A DNA stretch of 27,522 nucleotides, taken from Methanosarcinaceae archaeon. GTDB lineage: Archaea > Halobacteriota > Methanosarcinia > Methanosarcinales > Methanosarcinaceae. Shown here piece after piece: positions 16,620 through 22,829 of the stretch. Made by a program: the position numbers and the translations under genes. The notes under the pieces were generated by a model, which saw only the letters and a program-made list of their open reading frames with translations, ran no database searches and was not told the origin of the DNA. Numbering within the stretch: position 1 is the stretch's first letter; each line of letters begins with the position of its first letter. The stretch lies in contig JAQVBP010000017.1 in the NCBI GenBank assembly GCA_028690255.1, positions 1 to 27,522 of the forward strand, in the 5' to 3' direction.

Positions 16620-16797
16620 TAATTCACAAGCTAATTTTATGGATTTTGTTAATTGACTCGGGCCTTATTTCTTATGTGCTATACGGATATTTATTTCAAA
16701 ACATTATTTTAACCAATCGAATGGAGCCTTAAGCACCTTTGTTCTATTTTTTGCCAATTTTTGAAAATTACCTGCAAATCAACGTAAAAAACCTCGG

Positions 16798-16979
16798 ATG
16801 GACATGGATAGACAAGGATTTAGGCCATCCGTGGTTTATTCCCACATTTTGGAATCGATACACTAAGGGCCTGTGGACTCGTGGAGTTTGCTCCGGGGTA
16901 TGAATCAGGAAGCCGGTTGGTTCTTATCCCGGAGGTAATTTACAACCAATTGAATATTTCAATACATCTGAAATATTAG
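16798..16979 (+). pseudogene. tnpB: 3' relic of an IS200/IS605-type tnpB
   Basis: The frame from 16851 reads GIDTLRACGLVEFAPGYESG, followed by SR. This resembles TnpB C-termini, where the last zinc-ribbon/RuvC part is followed by (T/I)xACG and then ExGSPR-like ends. In a shifted frame just upstream (from 16798), MDMDRQ followed about 18 residues later by HIL matches the spacing of MDRDxNAAxNIL that normally precedes it, so a frameshift at about 16850 would join them. The rest of the gene is gone. Two strong hairpins overlap the relic: 16789-16801 with 16825-16837 (12 of 13 pairs), and CTCCGGGGTA 16891-16900 with TATCCCGGAG 16925-16934. TnpB elements encode their guide RNA over the 3' end of the gene, so these may be remains of that RNA. 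Confidence 0.5.
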
Positions 16980-17033
16980 ATGGTATTATTTATTTTAATA
17001 TACCTACAAAATTTAAGTCAATTAAATAATTTC

Positions 17034-17190
17034 CATATAATATATATTTCTCGGCGTTTATGTTAAGTATCGAGAAGTCGTAAAAAGAATTGTAGGTTGA
17101 GAGTTATTGGGTTTTCTCTCAATCTCGGGGTTGGATCATCGATAGGAACTGATGGCGCGAAACATAAGTTCCTATCCTTCTACTTCTTAA
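17034..17190 (+). ncRNA. Candidate structured small RNA B (matches RNA A in plan)
   Basis: A TATA-rich stretch (ATATAATATATATTTC, about 17035-17050) is followed by a 6-bp hairpin (TTCTCG 17048-17053, CGAGAA 17071-17076). Next come a 9-bp hairpin with one G-U (GGTTGAGAG 17095-17103, CTCTCAATC 17116-17124), a 16-nt linker with GGGG ending TCATC, and a perfect 10-bp hairpin (GATAGGAACT 17141-17150, AGTTCCTATC 17167-17176). Linker end TCATCGAT and a loop with ATGG then an A-rich 3' side are shared with element A, while stem sequences differ yet still pair. This is the pattern of a conserved RNA structure. Downstream T-rich DNA lies from 17178. Confidence 0.5.
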
Positions 17191-17287
17191 TTATGTTTTG
17201 ATAAACACCCTCCTACATCGTTTTACATCTATATATCATTTTTGAAATTTTTGGCAATCATATAAACTTTTTTTTCTTCAGTACTAT
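17191..17287. other. AT-rich spacer
   Basis: AT-rich DNA with several T-runs, which may end transcripts from upstream, and an ATATAAAC TATA-like box near 17260-17267. No gene is seen. Confidence 0.3.
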
Positions 17288-17455
17288 ATGGACTATGGAC
17301 TAAGCTCTTTTCCAGGTGAATTTTATGAAAAAGCCGCACCGCATGTCGCAGCATGTGTAAAAACCGGTCCCGATACGGCATTAAGAGTGTCCCTTAACCC
17401 TGTAAATCCGATTTCTTCAACCTGGCTCCAGCTTTTGAAAAGTAGTATTTCATAG
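17288..17455 (+). CDS. Hypothetical 55-residue protein
   Basis: An ORF from ATG 17288 to TAG 17453-17455. The product (beginning MDYGLSSFPGEFYEKAAPHV, later LNPVNPISSTWLQLLKSS) has a protein-like composition and lies between the small-RNA region and the trp promoter. A TATA-like ATATAAAC about 25 nt upstream would put transcription start at the ATG. No family recognised. It contains a single Trp, so it is not a typical trp leader peptide. It could be the remnant of a longer gene. Confidence 0.3.
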   Translation: MDYGLSSFPGEFYEKAAPHVAACVKTGPDTALRVSLNPVNPISSTWLQLLKSSIS

Positions 17456-17575
17456 GGCTTTTGTTAAGTTGATTGGCCGCAATCTCTGTTTCATTTTTGG
17501 CAACTCCGTAAGGGCTTACCTGATTTTCCGTTAGGGTTCATGCCCCTGAAAGGCCGAAAACGAATTTATCAATTC

Positions 17576-17640
17576 CAAAACCTTTTTATACGATGGTCTC
17601 ACTTACTCACCAATGACAATTGATGTACACCAGTGATATA
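17576..17640 (+). promoter_or_regulatory. trp operon promoter with TGTACA element
   Basis: CTTTTTATA at 17582-17590, preceded by AAAAC, is a TATA/BRE-like element that would start transcription near 17611. A palindromic TGTACA hexamer lies at 17624-17629, between the predicted start and the trpC ATG (17643). TGTACA is the TRP box recognised by the repressor TrpY in Methanothermobacter. Use of the same signal here is inference from one hexamer. GTGAT at 17633-17637 is the likely ribosome binding site. Confidence 0.5.
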
Positions 17641-17642
17641 AT

Positions 17643-18449
17643 ATGCACAGCGAAATCCAGCAAATCCTGACCACAACAAAAAACCGCATCCGGGCCTTAA
17701 AGCCTCAGACCGGGCTTGAAACCGGGGCCCGCTCCTTCCGGAAGCGGGACTTTGTATCCTCCGTAACCGCCGCGAAAGCCGCAGGCCTGGTGCCGGTGAT
17801 TGCGGAAATCAAACCTGCCTCCCCGGGAAAAGTCTTCAGAGAGATATCTCCGGAAATGGCGGCCGGGTTTGCAAAGGAGATGGAAGCTGCCGGAGCTGTC
17901 GCAATCTCTGTCCTGACCGAGCCCGAAAGCTTCCGGGGGTCCCTCGAAAACCTGAGACAGGCAAGGGAATCGGTATCTCTTCCGGCCCTCAGAAAGGACT
18001 TTATTATCGACAGGAAACAGTTCGGAGAAATCGAGTCCGACCTCATCCTGCTGATTGCAGGTTTCCTGAAAGAAAAATTGCCAGAATTTGTCGAACTTGC
18101 ACAATCGAAGGGGTTTGAACCCCTGGTCGAAGTCCATAACCCGGAAGAACTTGAAAGGGCCTTATCCACAAAAGCGAGAGTTCTCGGGATCAACAACCGG
18201 GATCTTGAAACAATGGAAATCAGGCTTGAGACCACGGAAAAACTCGCTCCCCTCATCCGGGAACATGACCGGCGAAATAAAACCAGCCACATCATCGTAA
18301 GCGAAAGCGGGATCCGCACGCCCGAAGACCTCAGGCGGGTGCTTTCTGCGGGGGCGGACGCGGTGCTGGTCGGAAGCTCGATCATGGAAAGCGAATCCGT
18401 ATTCGAAAAAACTAAAGAACTTGTCCAGAGCCCTGCCTGGCGCTGGTGA
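17643..18449 (+). CDS. trpC: Indole-3-glycerol phosphate synthase
   Basis: A 268-residue TIM-barrel enzyme closing the indole ring: CdRP to indole-3-glycerol phosphate, the fourth step after chorismate. Catalytic residues are placed as in the family: E55 and K57 in AEIKPASP, K118 in RKDF, E163 in LVEVH, N184 in GINNRDL, and S220 in VSESGI. The phosphate-binding end GADAVLVGSSIM is intact. First gene of the operon, 282 nt before trpB; a T7 run and a hairpin follow, so some transcripts may stop here. Confidence 0.97.
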   Translation: MHSEIQQILTTTKNRIRALKPQTGLETGARSFRKRDFVSSVTAAKAAGLVPVIAEIKPASPGKVFREISPEMAAGFAKEMEAAGAVAISVLTEPESFRGSLENLRQARESVSLPALRKDFIIDRKQFGEIESDLILLIAGFLKEKLPEFVELAQSKGFEPLVEVHNPEELERALSTKARVLGINNRDLETMEIRLETTEKLAPLIREHDRRNKTSHIIVSESGIRTPEDLRRVLSAGADAVLVGSSIMESESVFEKTKELVQSPAWRW

Positions 18450-18731
18450 CTGCTTTTTTTAAAACAGGCCTTTTCGGGCCATTTACAGCCAGGGCTTGAT
18501 TCCACAGTTCTTTCAAACCCCGGCACAAAACTTCAATCAGGAAAACCGGATCCCGGTTTTTGAATATTTCCTGAATTTCCCTGAATATTTCCTGAATTTC
18601 CCTGAATTGTTCGGGAAAATTTCCTGAATTGTTCGGGAAAATTTCTGGAAAACTTCACACTTCAAAACTTCACATTTCAAAATTACACACTTTAAAACGT
18701 CATAATCGAAAGGAACAAAGGAGAAATAAAA
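18450..18731 (+). promoter_or_regulatory. trpC-trpB spacer with hairpin and nested tandem repeats
   Basis: This is the only long gap in the operon. It holds a run of seven T (18454-18460) just after the trpC stop, then an 8-bp hairpin AAAACCGG/CCGGTTTT (18542-18549 and 18553-18560) extended by one more T. Next come two exact 21-bp tandem units (18561-18581, 18582-18602) and two 22-bp units (18603-18624, 18625-18646), all beginning TGAAT. An AC/TTCA-rich repeat continues to about 18700. The trpB ribosome binding site GGAG is near 18720. The T-run and hairpin could cause partial termination between trpC and trpB. Confidence 0.55.
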
Positions 18732-19988
18732 TTGACCGGAGCTACAATTTCACAACCTCAAACAAACAATTCAGAACTGAGCGAATCCACCGGCCCGGAA
18801 TTCGGGACAGCAGGAAAATACGGAAAATACGGGGGCCAGTACGTGCCCGAGGTCCTTATGCCGGCTCTTGAAGAGCTTGAGGAAGCGTACGAAAAATACA
18901 AAAGCGATCCCGAATTCCTGAAGGAACTCGACTACTACCTCAAAGAGTTCGGGGGAAGAGAAACGCCCCTTTACTACGCCCGGAACCTCAGTAAAAAATA
19001 CGGCCTCAAAGTTTATCTCAAACGGGAAGACCTTGTGCATGGTGGGGCCCATAAATTAAATAATGCAATCGGACAGGCTCTCCTTGCAAAACATATGGGA
19101 AAAAAGCGGCTCGTTGCCGAAACCGGAGCAGGACAACACGGGACCGCAACCGCAATGGTGGGGGCAAGCTTCGGTTTCGAAACCGTCGTGTACATGGGAG
19201 CAAGGGATGTCGAACGCCAGCACCCAAACGTCTACCGCATGGAACTCATGGGGACCGAGGTAAAACCGGTACATTCCGGCTCGTCTACCCTCAAGGACGC
19301 AATCAATGAGGCTCTTCGGGACTGGGTCACAAACGTAGAGGATACTCACTACCTGATAGGCTCCGTCGTGGGGGCTCATCCCTACCCGGAAATTGTCAGG
19401 GACTTTCAGAGCGTAATCGGAAAAGAGGCACGGACCCAGGTCCTGGAAAAAGAAGGCAGGCTCCCCGATTCCCTGATCGCCTGCGCCGGAGGGGGAAGTA
19501 ACGCCATGGGACTCTTCTACCCCTTTTTGAAAGACAAAGACGTCAAAATGTTTGCGGTGGAAGCCGGAGGCAAAGGGCTGACCTACACGAAAAAAGCAGC
19601 TCTCCACTCTGCCTCTCTCTGTGTCGGGACCGAAGGGGTCCTGCAAGGGGCGAGGACAAAGATCCTGCAGGACAAACACGGGCAGATCCTGGAATCCGAA
19701 TCCATCTCGGCTGGTCTGGATTACTCGGGCGTAGGCCCCGAACTTGCCCACCTCTCGGAAACCGGAAGGGTACAGGCCTGCTACGCCATTGACGAAGAAG
19801 CCCTTGAGGCCTTCCATGAACTGAGCCGGCTTGAGGGGATCATCCCGGCTCTCGAATCGTCCCATGCCCTCGCCTATCTGAAAAAGGCCGCAGAGTCCGG
19901 AGAACTCGGGGAAATGGTTGTCGTGAACCTCTCGGGCCGGGGGGACAAGGACCTTGACTCCGTCTTCAAGCTTGCAGGGAGGGTCTGA
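18732..19988 (+). CDS. trpB: Tryptophan synthase beta chain
   Basis: A 418-residue PLP enzyme condensing indole with serine. The PLP lysine is K108 in HGGAHKLNNA; the phosphate-binding loop is CAGGGSNAMG; the TrpB1-type N-terminus GKYGGQYVPEVLMP and GAGQHGTATAMVGA are intact. The start is TTG at 18732 with GGAG 8 nt upstream; no better ATG lies in frame ahead of the conserved region. The first 25 residues are a Ser/Thr/Asn-rich extension. It is followed after 1 nt by trpA, whose product forms the alpha2-beta2 complex with this chain. Confidence 0.97.
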   Translation: MTGATISQPQTNNSELSESTGPEFGTAGKYGKYGGQYVPEVLMPALEELEEAYEKYKSDPEFLKELDYYLKEFGGRETPLYYARNLSKKYGLKVYLKREDLVHGGAHKLNNAIGQALLAKHMGKKRLVAETGAGQHGTATAMVGASFGFETVVYMGARDVERQHPNVYRMELMGTEVKPVHSGSSTLKDAINEALRDWVTNVEDTHYLIGSVVGAHPYPEIVRDFQSVIGKEARTQVLEKEGRLPDSLIACAGGGSNAMGLFYPFLKDKDVKMFAVEAGGKGLTYTKKAALHSASLCVGTEGVLQGARTKILQDKHGQILESESISAGLDYSGVGPELAHLSETGRVQACYAIDEEALEAFHELSRLEGIIPALESSHALAYLKKAAESGELGEMVVVNLSGRGDKDLDSVFKLAGRV

Positions 19989-19989
19989 A

Positions 19990-20916
19990 ATGACAGTGGA
20001 AATTTCCGGAAAGTTTGCCGCCCTTCGGGAAAAAGGGGAAGGGGCCCTCATAGCCTACGTGATGGCAGGTGACCCCACCCCTGAAGCAACTCCGAAAATA
20101 GTCCGGGCCCTCGTCCGGGGCGGGGCGGACCTGGTCGAACTCGGGATGCCTTTCTCGGACCCCGTGGCCGACGGCCCCACAATCCAGGCGGCGGGAGGAA
20201 GAGCCCTTGAAGCCGGCATGAACCCCGGGCGCTACTTCGAACTTGTCGCGGGACTGGAAGTCGATGTGCCGTTAATCTGCATGACTTACTATAACCTCAT
20301 CTTCCACTACGGCCCCGAAGCCTTTGTTAAAAAGTGTCGGGACTCCGGGATAAGCGGGATCATTGTCCCGGACCTGCCCGTGGAAGAAGCCGGGGAACTG
20401 ACAGCGGCCTGCGGGCGGCATTCGGTTGCTCCTATCTTTTTAATCGCTCCCACAACCCCGGAAAACAGGGTAGAAAGGGTCCTCTCGGAAGCCGGGGGAT
20501 TTATTTACCTGCTTTCCAGGCTCGGGGTTACAGGAGCACACCCCGGAGAAATAGGGGCTTCTGCAAAGGCCCTTCTGGCCAGGGTTGGGACAAATCTTCC
20601 GAAAGCCGTAGGTTTCGGGGTCTCAACTGCCGGGCAGGCCGAAGCCCTCATCAGAGCCGGGGCCGACGCCGTGATCGTGGGCTCGGCTTTTGTCAATATC
20701 ATAGCTTCGAACCAGGACCCGGAAGAGAGGGAAGAGCTGGAAAAACAGCTTGAAGCCCTTGCACGGGAGCTTAAAACGGGAATAAGGAATGCAGCAGGGG
20801 CAGCGGCAGAGACGGTACCGGAATCAGGGCAAAACCCGGAGCTGCCTGAAAACAGGGATAGGGGTCTGGAAAATAGGTCCAATACGGAAAAATTCGTCCA
20901 ATACGGAAAAATCTGA
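19990..20916 (+). CDS. trpA: Tryptophan synthase alpha chain
   Basis: A 308-residue TIM barrel that cleaves indole-3-glycerol phosphate and feeds indole to TrpB. Catalytic E50 (LVELGMPFSDP) and D61 (PVADGPTIQ) are present. I chose ATG 19990 (MTVEISGKF), 1 nt after the trpB stop, with GGAGGG upstream inside trpB, although the frame is open to 19954. The barrel ends near residue 262 (LARELKTGI). The last roughly 45 residues are an extra low-complexity tail whose end is encoded by a tandem DNA repeat, so the stop codon lies within repeat sequence. Confidence 0.95.
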   Translation: MTVEISGKFAALREKGEGALIAYVMAGDPTPEATPKIVRALVRGGADLVELGMPFSDPVADGPTIQAAGGRALEAGMNPGRYFELVAGLEVDVPLICMTYYNLIFHYGPEAFVKKCRDSGISGIIVPDLPVEEAGELTAACGRHSVAPIFLIAPTTPENRVERVLSEAGGFIYLLSRLGVTGAHPGEIGASAKALLARVGTNLPKAVGFGVSTAGQAEALIRAGADAVIVGSAFVNIIASNQDPEEREELEKQLEALARELKTGIRNAAGAAAETVPESGQNPELPENRDRGLENRSNTEKFVQYGKI

Positions 20917-20940
20917 AAAAATCGTCTAATACGGAAAAAT
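20877..20940 (+). repeat. 17-bp repeat spanning the trpA stop
   Basis: Three near-identical units, GTC(C/T)AATACGGAAAAAT, lie at 20877-20893, 20896-20912 and 20924-20940. The first two are inside the trpA frame, and the third follows the stop at 20914-20916. The repeat appears to have grown into the gene end and lengthened TrpA. Confidence 0.8.
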
Positions 20941-20956
20941 TAGGGAGTGAAATAAT

Positions 20957-22024
20957 ATGGAATCATACATAAGAAAATTGCGTGAAGGCCGGGACCTCTC
21001 AGCTCCGGAAAGTGAAAACGCTCTTTTGAATATCCTTAGCCTGGCCACCGACGAAGAAATAAAGGACTTCCTGCTGGCCCTGAAGGAAAAAGGGGAGACT
21101 CCGGAAGAAATCGCAGGCTTTGTGCGGGGTATGAAAAAAGCCGCCCATATGATTTCTCCGTTCGTCCCCATGAAACTGGTGGACGTCGTTGGGACAGGCG
21201 GGGACATGTATAATACTATCAACGTCTCCACGGCCGCCGCAATAATCACCGCTGCTGCCGGAGTCTCGGTGGCAAAGCACGGGAACAGGGCGGTAACCTC
21301 TCTTTCGGGAAGTTCGGATGTCCTCCGGGCCCTCGGGATAAAGGTTGACCACTCCCCCGAAACGGTCCGGGAATCAATCGAGGAAATAGGGCTTGGTTTC
21401 ATGTTTGCCCCTGTCTTCCACCCGGCCATGAAACGGGTCGCCCCCATAAGGAAGGAACTTAAAATCAGGACGGTCTTCAATATCCTCGGCCCCCTTACCA
21501 ACCCTGCCGGGGCCAGGGCCCAGGTGGTAGGGGTCTTTGACAGAAAACTCTGTGAACCCCTGGCCAGGGCCCTTAAAGAACTCGGTTCCGAACACGCCCT
21601 TGTTGTGCACGGGGACGGGATGGATGAAATCTCCAATGTGGGAGAAACCTTTGTCGCCGAACTGAAAAACGGAGAGGTCAGTACCTATACCCTGACTCCC
21701 GAAGCTCTTGGATTCAGGAGGGCAAAACCCGAAGAAATTAAAGGCGGCTCCCCTGAGGAAAACGCCCGGGACATCCTCTGCATCTTCAAGGGACTGAGAG
21801 GAGCCAAAAGGGACCTTGTGGTAATAAACGCTGCCGCGGCCCTTTATGTAGGAGGGGTCGTGGGCTCCATCCTGCAGGCCGTTCCGATTGCCGAAGACGC
21901 GATTGATAGCGGGAAAGTAATGGTCAAGTTCAACCAGTTCAAAGGTTTTACCTCTTTATCCGAAAGAAAGGCGGATGCCCTTGCAAAAGGAGAGGGGGTA
22001 AGCCCCGCTGCTTTCCAGTCCTGA
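20957..22024 (+). CDS. trpD: Anthranilate phosphoribosyltransferase
   Basis: A 355-residue enzyme joining anthranilate to PRPP. Substrate-binding motifs are complete: GTGGD (79-83), NVST (89-92), KHGNR (107-111) and SLSGSSD (115-121), plus the anthranilate-binding stretch with FAPVFHPAMKRVAPIRKEL and the metal/PRPP Asp-Glu segment GDGMDEIS. Full length. Start ATG 20957 has GGAGTG about 8 nt upstream. Alone, not fused to trpG. Confidence 0.97.
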   Translation: MESYIRKLREGRDLSAPESENALLNILSLATDEEIKDFLLALKEKGETPEEIAGFVRGMKKAAHMISPFVPMKLVDVVGTGGDMYNTINVSTAAAIITAAAGVSVAKHGNRAVTSLSGSSDVLRALGIKVDHSPETVRESIEEIGLGFMFAPVFHPAMKRVAPIRKELKIRTVFNILGPLTNPAGARAQVVGVFDRKLCEPLARALKELGSEHALVVHGDGMDEISNVGETFVAELKNGEVSTYTLTPEALGFRRAKPEEIKGGSPEENARDILCIFKGLRGAKRDLVVINAAAALYVGGVVGSILQAVPIAEDAIDSGKVMVKFNQFKGFTSLSERKADALAKGEGVSPAAFQS

Positions 22025-22133
22025 AGCCGGGAGGTAACAAATCTTCAGGGCTGAAGGGGAGAATGGAAAGGAGAATGGAAGGGTGAAAGGTAGGATGAAG
22101 GGGAGAAAGAAGGGAAGTACGGAAGGAAAAAAC
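22025..22133 (+). repeat. Purine-rich trpD-trpF spacer
   Basis: An almost pure A/G stretch in which GGAGAATGGAA and AGGG(T/G)GA-like units recur (about 22055-22131), giving several Shine-Dalgarno-like sequences before trpF. The frame from 22083 is open into trpF, but this region is unlikely to be translated in vivo. Confidence 0.5.
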
Positions 22134-22829
22134 ATGAAAGTGAAAACCCGGATAAAGATCTGCGGAATCCGCAGTCCTGAAGAACTGGAACTTGCGGCCC
22201 GTTTCGGAGCCGATGCCGTGGGCTTTTTAACGGAAGTCCCTGTCGAGAGCCCGAGAAAGATCGATTCGATGACCGCTGCCGCCCTTGTAGAACAGGTCCC
22301 GAAAGGCCTTGACTCCGTGCTTGTCATAATGCCGGAAAACTCTGCCCGGGCCCTTGAGCTTATAGATAATATCGGGCCCGATATCGTACAGGTCCACTCG
22401 GAACTGTCCCTTCCGGAACTTGAAATGATCCGGGATAAAACCGGCCTTCCTATCATAAAAGCTCTTTCCGTGCCCGCAGGGAAGGAATACGGAAAAAACT
22501 TTTCTCTGTCCCCTCTGCTTGAAAAGCTCCGGGAACTGGAATACTCCGGGGCTGCAGACGCTGTCCTGCTCGACAGCGGGAAAGGAAACAGGACGGGGGG
22601 GACAGGACTCGTGCACGACTGGGACCTGAGCCGGAGGATTGTGGAAGAAACTTCCCTTCCGGTAATCCTGGCAGGAGGCCTGAGACCTGAAAACGTGCAG
22701 GAAGCCATAGGAGCCGTATCCCCTTATGCCGTGGACACGGCGTCCGGGGTTGAAACCGGGGACAAAAAAGATGCCCTGAAGATAAAGATGTTTATGGAAG
22801 CTGTGAGGTGTGCAGATGCTTTCCTTTGA
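22134..22829 (+). CDS. trpF: Phosphoribosylanthranilate isomerase
   Basis: A 231-residue TIM-barrel isomerase converting PRA to CdRP by Amadori rearrangement. The catalytic base is C10 in KICGI and the general acid is D147 in LLDSGKG; VQVH (85-88) and ILAGGLRPENV (178-188) form the substrate-binding edges. I place the start at ATG 22134 (MKVKTRIKICGI), the family start, with AAGGA 6 nt upstream; the upstream purine-rich codons look non-coding. The end overlaps trpE by 14 nt. Confidence 0.95.
   Translation: MKVKTRIKICGIRSPEELELAARFGADAVGFLTEVPVESPRKIDSMTAAALVEQVPKGLDSVLVIMPENSARALELIDNIGPDIVQVHSELSLPELEMIRDKTGLPIIKALSVPAGKEYGKNFSLSPLLEKLRELEYSGAADAVLLDSGKGNRTGGTGLVHDWDLSRRIVEETSLPVILAGGLRPENVQEAIGAVSPYAVDTASGVETGDKKDALKIKMFMEAVRCADAFL

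Noticed and set aside
17288..17455. trp leader peptide for ribosome-mediated attenuation
   Set aside because: Only one Trp codon, no terminator/antiterminator pair before trpC, and the likely trp promoter lies downstream of it.
19056..20051. Long minus-strand ORF (331 codons) opposite trpB/trpA
   Set aside because: Antisense to conserved trpB with all catalytic motifs; no recognisable domain.
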